A stretch of 40,904 nt of DNA from Bacteroidales bacterium UBA3816 (GCA_002368955.1 DFDY01000068.1:29029-69932), one strand, 5' to 3'; counted from the first letter of the stretch, positions 15,082-23,945 are shown. The notes: generated from the letters alone by a model not told the origin. Program-made: numbers and translations.

Positions 15082-15391
15082 ATTCAACGAATTGAACGAA
15101 AAGATTCTGGATATGCGGGCACGTATCCAGGAAGGAAAAGACACCATGTCTGCCATGCGCCGTGCCCAGGAAAACCGCATGAAGCAGCGCACCTGCGACT
15201 ACGACCGGGCAAAGCTGGAACTGAAAGAGCGTTTCGCCAAAGAGGATATTGAGTTGACGGAACTCTACGACAGGCAGATGAAACAGCAGCTGAATATCAA
15301 CCGCACACTGTCGGCTGAGCTGTTCCGGCTGGAAGCAGAGCTCATAGTGCTACGGCAGTCAGACGCGGAAACCGAATGCGCAGACGATTGA
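15068..15391 (+). CDS. Coiled-coil hypothetical protein
   Basis: A 107-residue, highly charged helical protein (LNEKILDMRARIQEGKDTM, AKLELKERFAKEDIELTEL, LFRLEAELIVL). It looks like one continuous coiled coil. No family recognised. It overlaps the preceding gene by 14 nt and is followed by a 66-nt gap containing a GC-rich hairpin. Confidence 0.65.
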   Translation: MDLIKFNELNEKILDMRARIQEGKDTMSAMRRAQENRMKQRTCDYDRAKLELKERFAKEDIELTELYDRQMKQQLNINRTLSAELFRLEAELIVLRQSDAETECADD

Positions 15392-15403
15392 CACCTCACC
15401 CAT

Positions 15404-15431
15404 GGTGGCCGTTGGGTGTCCGGCGGCCACC
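15404..15431 (+). other. GC-rich hairpin without T-run
   Basis: GGTGGCCG / CGGCCACC form a perfect 8-bp stem around a 12-nt loop in the gap after the coiled-coil gene. There is no T-tract, so it is more likely an RNA-processing or stability element than a terminator. Confidence 0.45.
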
Positions 15432-15499
15432 TATTGAGTAAAACTTAATAACTGAAAATGAAATCACCAAGACCATTACCAACGCAAGGAGGAAATAAA

Positions 15500-15718
15500 A
15501 TGAAACGCGAAACCAGAGAGTATTTGAGGGACGGATGGGATTTTGTCAAGGCATTACTGCCCATCCTCCTGTCACTGGCAATCATTGACATTGCCGGCCC
15601 ACATGAAACATTCAAACATGAAGAACCCACGGCCACCTTTCTACAAACCATTCTGAACATCACCGATAGTGCCGGATGGTGGCACCCCACCGAGGAAGGA
15701 GTTGACTATGGGGAGTAA
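15500..15718 (+). CDS. Small membrane protein
   Basis: A 72-residue protein with one probable transmembrane segment (ALLPILLSLAIIDIAG) after a charged N-terminus (KRETREYLRDGWDFVK). The frame is open from 15458, but ATG 15500 is preceded by AAGGAGGAAATAAA, an unusually strong ribosome-binding site, which decides the start. The stop overlaps the start of the DUF3310-like gene. Function unknown. Confidence 0.65.
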   Translation: MKRETREYLRDGWDFVKALLPILLSLAIIDIAGPHETFKHEEPTATFLQTILNITDSAGWWHPTEEGVDYGE

Positions 15719-16175
15719 TGTACAGGTGGGCGGCACTCACTACAAAAACATGAAGATTCAACCTATAGACTTCATAATTGCCCTTGGTTACGGCTGGCCG
15801 TTCTGCGTGTGCAACGTCATCAAGTACGTATCGAGGTGGAAGCACAAAAACGGTCCAGAGGATTTGGATAAAGTGGGGCAGTACCTCGACTTCATGCATG
15901 ACCTGAAGAAGAAAAACGACCCGTCGTATGTGGCCGCCATGGATAAGAAACGGGACGTACTGTACGACCAAATGGAGTTGATCAACCAGTATGTGGATAC
16001 CAACATACTGTCCACGTTGGAAAAATCAATCATCGTGGAGGCGGTTTTCGGTTGTACCACACGGGCGTACATTGCCCTGCAACAACTGAAGAATACACCT
16101 GAAGTCATGAGCTGGAAGCCGGAACATCCGAAAGAAACCTCCGTGCCGCCAGCACCGAAAAAAGAGGTTAGATAA
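15708..16175 (+). CDS. DUF3310-like phage protein
   Basis: A 155-residue protein whose first 65 residues match DUF3310, sometimes annotated as a phage nucleotide-kinase-like protein: GTHYKNMKIQPIDFIIALGY, then CNVIKYVSRWKHKNGPEDLD and KVGQYLDFM. The remainder is helical with a Pro/Lys tail. The family is common in phage early regions and its activity is not established to my knowledge. The start ATG 15708 overlaps the end of the preceding gene. It is the last gene before the terminator closing the early operon. Confidence 0.8.
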   Translation: MGSNVQVGGTHYKNMKIQPIDFIIALGYGWPFCVCNVIKYVSRWKHKNGPEDLDKVGQYLDFMHDLKKKNDPSYVAAMDKKRDVLYDQMELINQYVDTNILSTLEKSIIVEAVFGCTTRAYIALQQLKNTPEVMSWKPEHPKETSVPPAPKKEVR

Positions 16176-16191
16176 CTGACAAATTGGCAGA

Positions 16192-16214
16192 TTACGGGAT
16201 TATAAATCCCGTAA
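16192..16214 (+). other. Hairpin upstream of the early terminator
   Basis: TTACGGGATT / AATCCCGTAA form a perfect 10-bp stem with a 3-nt loop (ATA), 17 bp after the DUF3310-like gene. It has no T-run. It may protect the transcript 3' end or bind a protein as a DNA dyad. Confidence 0.5.
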
Positions 16215-16245
16215 ACCATCCGGATGGGTGAAAATTGAGAATTGA

Positions 16246-16297
16246 ACCCACCAAATTTGACCGATAAAGTGTTAAATTTGGTGGGTTTTTTTATTTT
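16246..16297 (+). terminator. Strong terminator closing the early operon
   Basis: ACCCACCAAATTT (16246-16258) pairs perfectly with AAATTTGGTGGGT (16274-16286) across a 15-nt loop, followed by a T-run (TTTTTTTATTTT). It separates the early genes from the late promoter. Confidence 0.92.
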
Positions 16298-16354
16298 GAA
16301 AAATCATTATAACCAAGTGAAATAAAATTCGTTGCACGCGTTACCCAAAAAATT

Positions 16355-16389
16355 TTTGTAAAAAGTACCCGAAAATTATTATACCTTTG
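16355..16389 (+). promoter_or_regulatory. Late promoter (Bacteroidetes type)
   Basis: TACCTTTG (16382-16389) matches TAnnTTTG exactly, and TTTG lies at 16355-16358, 23 bp upstream, slightly longer than the usual 19-21. The predicted transcription start falls only a few bases before ATG 16399, so the first late mRNA would be nearly leaderless unless a later start is used. Confidence 0.65.
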
Positions 16390-16398
16390 CACCCAAAT

Positions 16399-16722
16399 AT
16401 GGCACCATTCATCAACAAACCTAAACGACCCGCCCGGACGATGGCAGAACGCAGCGAAAACAGCCGCCGTGCTGCTCGTTTGGTGTACAATACGCGCCGC
16501 TGGAGGCGGTTGAGGGATGCCGTACTGATGGAAAATCCACTGTGCCAAATGTGCGGCAAAGAACTGAGTGTGGAAGTACACCACCGCCGCCCATTGGCCG
16601 ATGCCAGGGACGATGACCAAATGGTGGAATGGGGCTTCGACCCCAATAACCTGCAATGCCTGTGCGAGAGGTGCCACGATATCGTGCACCGTACAGTGAA
16701 AGGAGGTAAGCGTGGCAAGTGA
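16399..16722 (+). CDS. HNH endonuclease
   Basis: A 107-residue HNH nuclease, first gene of the packaging module, where such proteins assist terminase in cohesive-end cutting. A basic N-terminus (RRAARLVYNTRRWRRLRDAV) is followed by zinc ligands C49-x2-C52 and C89-x2-C92. The HNH core has H61-H62 (VEVHHRRPLAD), N84 (DPNNLQCL) and H97 (RCHDIVH). The start is ATG 16399. ATG 16441 would leave room for a leader from the late promoter, and a TTG at 16387 would sit inside the promoter. It is followed by a small terminase gene overlapping by 11 nt. Confidence 0.88.
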   Translation: MAPFINKPKRPARTMAERSENSRRAARLVYNTRRWRRLRDAVLMENPLCQMCGKELSVEVHHRRPLADARDDDQMVEWGFDPNNLQCLCERCHDIVHRTVKGGKRGK

Positions 16723-17122
16723 AGAAGAACTGAGGGCAATAGAGGCCCGCAAGGCAGAGAACCGCAAAAAGGTGACGGAAAAGATGAACTACGTGAAAGC
16801 GTATCTGAAATCCACCTATGGGGCCATCAATGACGAATGGACCATCATATTGGACCAGCTGGAGGACCATTTGTGTTTTTACTATAAGGCAAAAGATGAG
16901 TTGGCCGGTACCACCATACTGATGCCCAACGGCCGCAAAAACCCGCTGATGGGTATAATTAAGGACGAAACCAGCACCATTAATGCCCTGGCGCAAAAAC
17001 TTGGAATCAGTCCGTGGGATAGTTCCAAGATCAAGCAGACCCCGGAGGATGACAGCGACGATTTTATGGATAGACTGACCGGCAACAGTCGCAAACAATA
17101 CGAAATGGAGTTTCCAGAATGA
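16712..17122 (+). CDS. terS: Terminase small subunit (P27-like)
   Basis: A 136-residue terminase small subunit, expected to recognise phage DNA and regulate the large subunit. An N-terminal helical region (EELRAIEARKAENRKKVTEK) leads into a middle part with TILMPNGRKNPLMGIIKDE. The ending TSTINALAQKLGISPWDSSK is characteristic of the P27 family. The start is GTG 16712 behind AAAGGAGGTAAGC, overlapping the HNH gene. It overlaps TerL by 4 nt (ATGA). Confidence 0.87.
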   Translation: MASEEELRAIEARKAENRKKVTEKMNYVKAYLKSTYGAINDEWTIILDQLEDHLCFYYKAKDELAGTTILMPNGRKNPLMGIIKDETSTINALAQKLGISPWDSSKIKQTPEDDSDDFMDRLTGNSRKQYEMEFPE

Positions 17123-18747
17123 AAGTAAGTGCAAAATACCTGAAATATGCCATGGCAGTGGAAACTGGCAGCATTGTGGCGGGTGCTTACGTAAAAGCAG
17201 CCGTTAAGAGGTATTTATCGTGGTTTGAGCGTCCGGAATACGATTTCAGAGAGGATAAGGTGGAGCGCGTGGTGCACTTCATGTACAACATCACCCATGG
17301 CACCAACCCCAAATTGGAAGTCGACCTCCAGCCCTGGCAGCTGTTCATCATCTACAACGTTTTTGGCTGGTACCATGTCGGCACCGATGAGCGCGTCATT
17401 CACAACGTCTATATCGAAGTGGCGCGTAAAAACGGCAAATCAACCCTCATCAGTTTGTTTTCGCTGTACATGATGATGGCAGACGGGGAATACGAAAGCG
17501 AGGTTGACGTGGTGGCCAACAGCCATAAGCAAGCTAAGATCTTGTACAAGATGGCGGCCAACTACTGTGAGAATATCGACCCGCGCGGTAAGTATTTCAA
17601 GCGGTACCGTGACAACATCCAGTTTGACAAACAAAAATCTGCCATTCAAGTGCTGGCCAGCGACACCAATACGCTGGATGGTTACAACGCATATATGTTC
17701 GTCCAGGATGAAGTCCATGAGGCGAAAGATGACCAACTTTACAACGTGCTGAAAACCTCACAAGCAGCACGTGTCAACCCGCTGGCCGTGTTGATTACCA
17801 CCGCCGGCCTGAATATGGATAGTTTCTGCTACAACTACAGGCAGAACTGCTTGGACGTGCTGTACGGCAACAAAACCGATGACAGCCAATTCAGCCTCAT
17901 ATTCAGTTTGGACGAGGGAGACGATTACAGGGACCCAGAGGTGTGGATAAAAGCCAACCCCAACCTGGGCGTTTCGGTGCGCGAAAGCTACTTGCGGGAG
18001 CAAGTGCAGAGTTCCGAAAACAATACTGCCCTCACCTCCAATATTCTGACCAAGAATTTCAATATTTGGTCCCAGACCTTTGACGTGTGGATACCTGACA
18101 GCAATATGTTGGGCGTGATGAAGCCCGTAGATCCGGCGCAATGGGTTGACCAAAACGTGGTAGTGGGCGTGGACCTGGCAGCCGTCAGCGACTTGACGGC
18201 TGTTAGTCTGCTGCACGTCGACGATGAGGGCAAAAACCACCAATTCTACACGCGTTACTACATCCCCAGCGACTGCTTGCGCCGTGGCTTCAACATGGAG
18301 CGTTACCGCGAATGGTACCACAACGGCCAGCTGGTGGTGTGCCCCGGCAACGTGACGGATTACGACTTCATAGCAAACGACCTATGCCGATTCCGTGACA
18401 TGGGCATTGTGATTGAGAATGTATTCTACGACACATATAACGCCTCTCAGTGGGTAATCAAAATGACTGAGGAAGGATTCTATATGACACCCTTTAGTCA
18501 GGGACTGGGCAACTTCAACCGTGGCACCAAAGAGATTGAGCGACTGATAAAGAATGCCCAATGCGAGATTGATAACAACCCCATTACGCGGTGGTGCTTC
18601 CAGAATGCCACGTTGAAAGTCGACTACAACGAGAACTGCAAGCCCGTGAAAGCAAACAGTGAAAACTACAAAATTGACGGTGTAATTGCCATGGTAGAAG
18701 CCCTGGGCGGCTACCTGACAGCACCCCATTATTCAATAGGAATTTGA
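17119..18747 (+). CDS. terL: Terminase large subunit
   Basis: A 542-residue HK97-type terminase large subunit, the ATP-driven packaging motor and nuclease. Walker A is VARKNGKST (101-109) and Walker B MFVQDEVHEAK with D197/E198. A coupling-motif-like ITTAG follows at about 227. The RNase H-like nuclease domain begins at about 347 with VVVGVDLAAVSDLTAVS, whose Asp residues would bind metal. Length is normal. It is followed 1 nt later by the portal gene. Confidence 0.95.
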   Translation: MKVSAKYLKYAMAVETGSIVAGAYVKAAVKRYLSWFERPEYDFREDKVERVVHFMYNITHGTNPKLEVDLQPWQLFIIYNVFGWYHVGTDERVIHNVYIEVARKNGKSTLISLFSLYMMMADGEYESEVDVVANSHKQAKILYKMAANYCENIDPRGKYFKRYRDNIQFDKQKSAIQVLASDTNTLDGYNAYMFVQDEVHEAKDDQLYNVLKTSQAARVNPLAVLITTAGLNMDSFCYNYRQNCLDVLYGNKTDDSQFSLIFSLDEGDDYRDPEVWIKANPNLGVSVRESYLREQVQSSENNTALTSNILTKNFNIWSQTFDVWIPDSNMLGVMKPVDPAQWVDQNVVVGVDLAAVSDLTAVSLLHVDDEGKNHQFYTRYYIPSDCLRRGFNMERYREWYHNGQLVVCPGNVTDYDFIANDLCRFRDMGIVIENVFYDTYNASQWVIKMTEEGFYMTPFSQGLGNFNRGTKEIERLIKNAQCEIDNNPITRWCFQNATLKVDYNENCKPVKANSENYKIDGVIAMVEALGGYLTAPHYSIGI

Positions 18748-18748
18748 T

Positions 18749-20035
18749 ATGAAATTGTTTGGACTTAACATCGAAAGAGTGCGCAACGCCAATCGGCGTG
18801 CCGTCACCAACGACACCCCGGTGGTGCCCGCCAGTGGCGGTGTGGCCCTGACCTGGGGGCAACTGCTGAGAAATCAGCACGGATTGGATATCCCCACCTT
18901 CTACAGATGCGTGGAAATGATATCCGGAAGCATTGCCCAGATGCCCATCGAGGTGCTCGACAAAAAGCGCAAGCAGGTGGCGCACGCGTTGGATGAGGTA
19001 TTTGAGGATCCCACCAACCTGCTGACCAAGTACGAACTTATGCACCAACTGATGCAGAGCACGCTACTTAACGGCAACGGCTTCATGCACATTGAGCGCG
19101 CCTCCGACGGCCACGTGGTTGGCTTGCGTTGGCTGGAAAGCACCCATGTGTCCATCTACTACGTGCCCACCATCAACAAGCTGGCATACGAATGCGTGGA
19201 CGTTGGTACCGGATTGATTGACCCCATGGACATGGTCCATTTAAAGTTCATGAGCTATGACGGAATCAACGGCCAGGGTGCAGACAAGATAGGAAGCAAA
19301 GCCATTGGGCTGGCCCGCGCCACCGATGATGCTGCCCGCGCATACTTCGACAACAACTGCAATATCAACGGTATCATTGCCGTACACTCAGCCATCAACG
19401 AAAAGCAGCGCGCGGATATCAAGGAAACGTGGAAAGACACCTATACCACCAAGGGTGGCGGTATTGCCGTGCTGGGTGGCAATATGGACTTCCAGCCCGT
19501 CAGCAGCAAACCCAACGACAGCCAAATGGTGGAAAGCAGACAGCAGAACACCTTGGAGGTTTGCCGCCTGTTTGGTATCAATCCCGTGTTGGTGGGCTGT
19601 AACACCGGTGCCACCTTCAGCAACTTTGAGACTGCCCAAAACGAATTCGTGGTGCGCACGCTGATGCCCTACACCGCCATGATTGAGGCAGAATTCACCA
19701 AAAAACTGCTTACCTCCCGCGATAAGGGCCGCCGTGTATGTTTGGACGAATCGTGCCTGTTGCGTGCTGACAAGGCCGCGGAATCGTCGTACTACACCCA
19801 ACTGTGCACCAACGGTATTCTTACCATCAACGAGGCGCGCCAACAGCTGGGATATGAGCCCGTGAAAGGTGGTGACGATATCCGTATCCCGTTCAGTGAT
19901 GCCAACCAAAACAAGGTGGCCGGCAACGATGAGGGTAACGATAAGGGCGGTAAGAAAGACGATGGCAACACCCAGGCGGGTGGGACCGCTGAGGGTGATA
20001 ATAATAACAACCCTAAAAATTTACAAAATGAGTAA
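18749..20035 (+). CDS. Phage portal protein (HK97 family)
   Basis: A 428-residue portal protein forming the dodecameric vertex through which DNA enters. Family blocks include ALTWGQLLRNQHGLDIPTFY, CVEMISGSIAQMPIEVL, LLNGNGFMHIER and MVHLKFMSYDGINGQG. Later blocks are EVCRLFGINPVLVG and NGILTINEARQQLGYEPV. The C-terminal 50 residues are Asn/Gly/Asp-rich and likely disordered. The stop overlaps the protease start by 8 nt. Confidence 0.93.
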   Translation: MKLFGLNIERVRNANRRAVTNDTPVVPASGGVALTWGQLLRNQHGLDIPTFYRCVEMISGSIAQMPIEVLDKKRKQVAHALDEVFEDPTNLLTKYELMHQLMQSTLLNGNGFMHIERASDGHVVGLRWLESTHVSIYYVPTINKLAYECVDVGTGLIDPMDMVHLKFMSYDGINGQGADKIGSKAIGLARATDDAARAYFDNNCNINGIIAVHSAINEKQRADIKETWKDTYTTKGGGIAVLGGNMDFQPVSSKPNDSQMVESRQQNTLEVCRLFGINPVLVGCNTGATFSNFETAQNEFVVRTLMPYTAMIEAEFTKKLLTSRDKGRRVCLDESCLLRADKAAESSYYTQLCTNGILTINEARQQLGYEPVKGGDDIRIPFSDANQNKVAGNDEGNDKGGKKDDGNTQAGGTAEGDNNNNPKNLQNE

Positions 20036-20618
20036 ACAGGAAAAACGAGAATTCCGCAGTGTCAAAACGGAACTGAGAGCCGCAAGCGAGGGCCGTAGAG
20101 TGGAGGGTTACGCGGTGCGCTTTGAGGAATGGAGCCGGGATTTGGGAGGTTTTAAAGAAATCATCCATGCCGGTGCTATCTCTCAGGACCTTATCGACAA
20201 GTCGGACGTGGTTATGTGTATCAACCACGATGAAAACAAAATGCTGGCCCGCCATAAGGAGGGCAAAGGCACCCTGGAACTGGAACTGAAAGCCGCCGGC
20301 CTGTACTTCAGTTTCGATGCGCCGGAAACCGAATTGGGCAACCAACTACTGCACGACGTGCGCAGTGGCAACCTAGACGAATGCAGTTTTGCTTTCTCCC
20401 TTGACTGGGATGATGACAACGCAGACTATTGGCACCGTGAAGATGACGGCTTGAAACGCGAAGTTTTCACCATTGCCGGCCTGTACGACTGTTCCATTGT
20501 CACCCACGCCGCATATCCCACTACCAGCGTCAGCGCACGCGGTGAGCAAATGGTGGCAAAGGATGAGGAAGTGGAGGCCGCCATGGATGCCATCGACAAG
20601 GAAATCGACAACCTTTAG
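20028..20618 (+). CDS. HK97-type prohead protease
   Basis: A 196-residue prohead protease that cleaves capsid scaffold segments during maturation. The catalytic pair is H67 (VMCINHDENKMLAR) and S120 (GNLDECSFAFSLDW), with the conserved EGYAVRFEEWS opening and IYDCSI-like end (GLYDCSIVTHAAYP). The reading frame is open further upstream, but ATG 20028 fits the family start. It lies between portal and capsid, as in HK97-like operons. Confidence 0.93.
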   Translation: MSKQEKREFRSVKTELRAASEGRRVEGYAVRFEEWSRDLGGFKEIIHAGAISQDLIDKSDVVMCINHDENKMLARHKEGKGTLELELKAAGLYFSFDAPETELGNQLLHDVRSGNLDECSFAFSLDWDDDNADYWHREDDGLKREVFTIAGLYDCSIVTHAAYPTTSVSARGEQMVAKDEEVEAAMDAIDKEIDNL

Positions 20619-20633
20619 CAATTTTCATAGCCT

Positions 20634-21860
20634 ATGAAGAAAACGTCCGTTCAAATCAAAGAGGCCATTGCCGCACTCAAAGAGGAAGCAAAGGCCATGA
20701 CCGCCAAAGCGCGTACTGATGTTCGTATGCTCAGCGAAACCGAAAGTCAGCGCATGGATTCTATTAAGCGGGAAATCGCTACCCTGAATGAGGAACAGCG
20801 CCAGCTGGAAGCTGACCTCGAAAAAGCAAAATCAATCAACATTCAAAACAACAACAACTCCAAACAAGAAAAAGAGATGAAGAAAAAACCTTTCAGCCTG
20901 GTTCAGGCTATCCGCTACGCTTCCGACCCTTCCCATGTTGAGGCTTCTGAAGAACTCCGCGCCGTCCTCGAAGCCGGCCGTGCAGAATTTGCCAAAAACG
21001 GCATTGCCACCGCTGGCGGCGGTTTTCAGCTGCCCAGTGTCACCGAGGAACGCACCATCACCGTTGGTACCGAGGGTTCCGACGTTGTGGCCACTGACCT
21101 GCTCGACGTTGTGGGCGAAATCCGCAACCGTTCCATCCTCACCCAGCTGGGTGCTGATTTCCTCCCCGGCCTGGTAGGTGACGTTCAGATGCCCGTTGGC
21201 ACCAACGTGACTGCTTCCTGGGAGAGTGAGATTGTCGCCGTGAACGAGCAGACCCCCACTTTCAGCAGCAAGGTTCTTTCCCCCAAACGTCTGGCCGCAA
21301 TGGTTATCCTGAGCAACCAGTTGCTGCGTCAGGATTCCGCCGGCGTGGAAGCCTTCATCCGCCGTTCCATCGTCGATGCCATCATGGCCAAGCTGGAAAG
21401 CACCCTGCTAGGCAACGCTGCTGGCAGCACCACCCAGCCCGCCGGCCTGTTCTATCTGGCCAGTGGTTCCCACACCGTGGTTGACAGTTTCGCAGACCTT
21501 TGTGCCCTCGAAGCCCTGCTCGACGGCAAAGCCTGGGGTGCTAAGAAATACGCCCTCAGCCCCGCTGCGAAATCTGCTTTCCGCAGCATGATCAAGGGAA
21601 CCAACGCCACCGGTATGGTGTATGCCAACGGCGAAATGGACGGTACCCCCGCCCTCGATTCCGCCAACGTGCTGGCCAACCACTTTGCCTATGGTGACTG
21701 GAGCCAGCTGAAGATTGGCCAGTGGGGTGCTATTGACTTCACCGTCGATGCCGCCACCCTGGCACACGCGGCCCAAACCCGCCTCATCGTCAATTTCTGG
21801 TGCGATGCCAAGCTGCTGCTTGACGGCGCGCTGAAGTTTGGCACCGTTTCCGCTGAGTAA
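20634..21860 (+). CDS. HK97-fold major capsid protein
   Basis: A 408-residue major capsid protein. Residues 1-75 form a coiled-coil, delta-like scaffold (KEAIAALKEEAKAMTAKART and LNEEQRQLEADLEKAKS), probably removed by the upstream protease. An Asn-rich linker follows, then the HK97 fold with GGGFQLPSVTEERTITVG, SILTQLGADFLPGL, QMPVGTNVTASWESE, LAAMVILSNQLLRQDS and the C-terminal LIVNFWCDAKLLLDGALKFG. Codons are strongly biased, with frequent CTG and CTC, consistent with high expression. Length is normal. Confidence 0.93.
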   Translation: MKKTSVQIKEAIAALKEEAKAMTAKARTDVRMLSETESQRMDSIKREIATLNEEQRQLEADLEKAKSINIQNNNNSKQEKEMKKKPFSLVQAIRYASDPSHVEASEELRAVLEAGRAEFAKNGIATAGGGFQLPSVTEERTITVGTEGSDVVATDLLDVVGEIRNRSILTQLGADFLPGLVGDVQMPVGTNVTASWESEIVAVNEQTPTFSSKVLSPKRLAAMVILSNQLLRQDSAGVEAFIRRSIVDAIMAKLESTLLGNAAGSTTQPAGLFYLASGSHTVVDSFADLCALEALLDGKAWGAKKYALSPAAKSAFRSMIKGTNATGMVYANGEMDGTPALDSANVLANHFAYGDWSQLKIGQWGAIDFTVDAATLAHAAQTRLIVNFWCDAKLLLDGALKFGTVSAE

Positions 21861-21881
21861 TAACACACAATATAGAAAATC

Positions 21882-22205
21882 ATGGCTTACATTACGCTGG
21901 AACTTGTAAAGCAGCATTTGAATATTGATGCCGGCTACCCCGGTGATGATACCTACCTGAACCATCTGATTGGTGTGGCACAGGACGTAATGCAACATTC
22001 CATCCACCGCTACCTTTCGGACCTTCAGGATGCGTCGGGCGATATTCCGGCGGCGATAGTTCAAGCTATGCTTATCTATATTGCTGACCTGTACAACAAC
22101 AGGGAAAGCGTGGCATACGGCGCAACGCCCACAACGGTGCCCCGCAGCTACGACTACCTTATTGCCCTCTATACTGATTATTCCAACAACGAAAACGAAA
22201 TTTAG
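21882..22205 (+). CDS. Head-tail connector (gp6-like)
   Basis: A 107-residue all-helical protein of the HK97 gp6/SPP1 gp15 head-tail adaptor type. The N-terminus ITLELVKQHLNID and the middle DDTYLNHLIGVAQDVMQHSI are diagnostic, as is IVQAMLIYIADLYNNRES. It would bind beneath the portal. It follows the capsid gene and precedes head-closure and tail-completion genes. Confidence 0.87.
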   Translation: MAYITLELVKQHLNIDAGYPGDDTYLNHLIGVAQDVMQHSIHRYLSDLQDASGDIPAAIVQAMLIYIADLYNNRESVAYGATPTTVPRSYDYLIALYTDYSNNENEI

Positions 22206-22207
22206 TT

Positions 22208-22525
22208 ATGAGAGCAGGTTTGTTGACTGAGCAAATAACGATTCTGACACCTGAACTCACCCTGGGCACCACGGGTGAGCAGGTGACGGAATTGAAACTG
22301 AAGTACACCACTAAGGCGAGAATTTTGACCAACCGCCGCACGCGTACCACTGAAAACGGCGAGGTATGGAGCCCCACCCACAGGACGATAGAGATACGCC
22401 GGTACCACGATATCGGAGACAACGACATCATCTGTTGGAACGGCACCCATTATCGAATCCTCAGCATTGAGGATGACCGCCAGCAACAGTGCCTACGACT
22501 TGAAATCGACCAAGTAAACGAATAG
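22208..22525 (+). CDS. Head closure protein
   Basis: A 105-residue beta-rich protein of the phage head-tail joining type (SPP1 gp16-like). It shows LTEQITILTPELTLGTTGEQ, AKILTNRRTRTTE-like strands, and the ending NGTHYRILSIEDDRQQQCL with EIDQVNE. It would plug the connector after packaging. Position between gp6-like and gp10-like genes supports the call. Confidence 0.82.
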   Translation: MRAGLLTEQITILTPELTLGTTGEQVTELKLKYTTKARILTNRRTRTTENGEVWSPTHRTIEIRRYHDIGDNDIICWNGTHYRILSIEDDRQQQCLRLEIDQVNE

Positions 22526-22529
22526 AGTT

Positions 22530-23018
22530 ATGCCGAAAGCGGGTATGGAAACCAACATCGGAGAAGTGTATCAGCAGTTCCTTGACTTCAGCCAAAAGGA
22601 AATGCGACAAGCACTGCGTGGTGGGATAACCAACGCGGCCAATCAGCTACGTTCCGGCACCAAGCGCAACGTGCGTGCCATGCTGCCCGCTGCCAGGAAC
22701 CGCAATCCGAGGTTCGATGACACCATGCTGGATGCCGTGAAGCGGTCCAAGATCATAGAAACCAAAAAAGGGGAAATGAGTACGAAAGTACACATTATGG
22801 GTACCCGCGCCACGGGCAGCGGTACTTACCGTCTGCGGTTCTTTGAAAAGGGAACCAGGGAGCGTTACACCCGCACGGGACATCACCACCGTGGCCGGAT
22901 TGCCCCCCTGTGGTTTTTTAGGACTGCCAATCAGGTATGGGAAAGTCAGTATGATTCTATTATGGATGCGGCCATGGCAAAAGCTATCCAAAAAACCAAC
23001 GCAAAACGATTCAAATAA
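22530..23018 (+). CDS. HK97 gp10-like tail-completion protein
   Basis: A 162-residue basic protein of the HK97-gp10 kind. It has RGGITNAANQLRSGTKRNVR, then YRLRFFEKGTRERYTRTGHH and a C-terminal helix DSIMDAAMAKAIQKTNAKRF. The F-x-E-x-GT-type segment with a following aromatic WFFRTA region is characteristic. It acts at the head-tail interface. The next gene starts immediately after its stop. Confidence 0.8.
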   Translation: MPKAGMETNIGEVYQQFLDFSQKEMRQALRGGITNAANQLRSGTKRNVRAMLPAARNRNPRFDDTMLDAVKRSKIIETKKGEMSTKVHIMGTRATGSGTYRLRFFEKGTRERYTRTGHHHRGRIAPLWFFRTANQVWESQYDSIMDAAMAKAIQKTNAKRFK

Positions 23019-23381
23019 ATGTTATCCATCGAATCTATAACACAAGTATTACGCGGTGCATTGCGCCGTATTGACGGAATCAACGACCGTGTATTTCCCA
23101 TGGTAGCAAGTCAGGGGACAACATATCCCTACATCGTGTACCGCCGCCAGAGCATGACAGTGGAGACTACCAAGGACGGCCCCACGCAGATGATGCCCAC
23201 CTTTGAGGTGCAGATAGTGACGGCCAACCATGCAGAGGGATTGACGCTTGTAGACCAAGCCATCCACTACCTCACCCGCATAGGTGTGGTGGGCGGTGTG
23301 ACCTACACGCCCGTATTTGAGAGTTTTAGCGAGGAATGGATAGATGAAACCTTTATCCAAACAATTGTAGTAACTATCTAA
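23019..23381 (+). CDS. Tail completion protein (DUF3168-like)
   Basis: A 120-residue protein resembling DUF3168 or tail-terminator proteins: RVFPMVASQGTTYPYIVYRR, then FEVQIVTANHAEGLTLVDQA and DETFIQTIVVTI at the end. It would cap the head-proximal end of the tail tube. It begins at the nucleotide after the preceding stop. Confidence 0.82.
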   Translation: MLSIESITQVLRGALRRIDGINDRVFPMVASQGTTYPYIVYRRQSMTVETTKDGPTQMMPTFEVQIVTANHAEGLTLVDQAIHYLTRIGVVGGVTYTPVFESFSEEWIDETFIQTIVVTI

Positions 23382-23392
23382 TAAGTAATAAA

Positions 23393-23890
23393 ATGCCTAA
23401 CTACACACCCAAACAAATTGTACCCGGTGATGATTTGCAACTGTTCGTCAGCGATAACAACACTTATCGTTCCCTGGCATACGCAACCAGTCACCAGCTT
23501 TCGATATCGGCTGACGTTGCCGATACCAACAGCAAGGATCACGGCCAATGGAAGGGCAACGAGGTAAACAAACTTGGCTGGGAAATCACTTCCGACAACC
23601 TGATGGCGGCTGAGGAACACGCGTTCCTGTTCGATGCCATGGTTGCGAAAACTCCCATTGAGGTTGTTTTTTGCCCCAAAGCTGAGGCTGCCAACGTCAT
23701 TGTTGCTGACGGTGACGCTGAGCACTACACCCCCACCACCACGGCTGGCAAACACCAGTACCGTGGTACCGCCTACATCACCAGCCTGAACGCCAATGCG
23801 CCCAGCGGTGAGAAAGCCACCTATTCTGTCACCCTCACTGGCACCGGTGCCCTCTCGCACGTTGTTGTCGAAGAGCAACCCGGTGAGTAA
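23393..23890 (+). CDS. Major tail tube protein (TP901-1-like)
   Basis: A 165-residue tail tube protein forming stacked hexameric rings. The N-terminal strand and loop (GDDLQLFVSDNNTYRSLAYA), DVADTNSKDHGQWKGNEVNK, WEITSDNLM and the final TYSVTLTGTGAL are typical of TP901-1-type major tail proteins. A hairpin follows its stop, which may set the high transcript level needed. Confidence 0.88.
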   Translation: MPNYTPKQIVPGDDLQLFVSDNNTYRSLAYATSHQLSISADVADTNSKDHGQWKGNEVNKLGWEITSDNLMAAEEHAFLFDAMVAKTPIEVVFCPKAEAANVIVADGDAEHYTPTTTAGKHQYRGTAYITSLNANAPSGEKATYSVTLTGTGALSHVVVEEQPGE

Positions 23891-23905
23891 GAAGCACTAA
23901 ATATG

Positions 23906-23929
23906 ACGGGGTGGCAAACGTCACCCCGT
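23906..23929 (+). other. Hairpin after tail tube gene
   Basis: ACGGGGTG (23906-23913) and CACCCCGT (23922-23929) form a perfect 8-bp stem with an 8-nt loop, followed by TAAATTTT. It could be a partial terminator or an mRNA-stabilising element between the abundant tail tube and the less abundant chaperone genes. Confidence 0.6.
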
Positions 23930-23945
23930 TAAATTTTAGAATACC

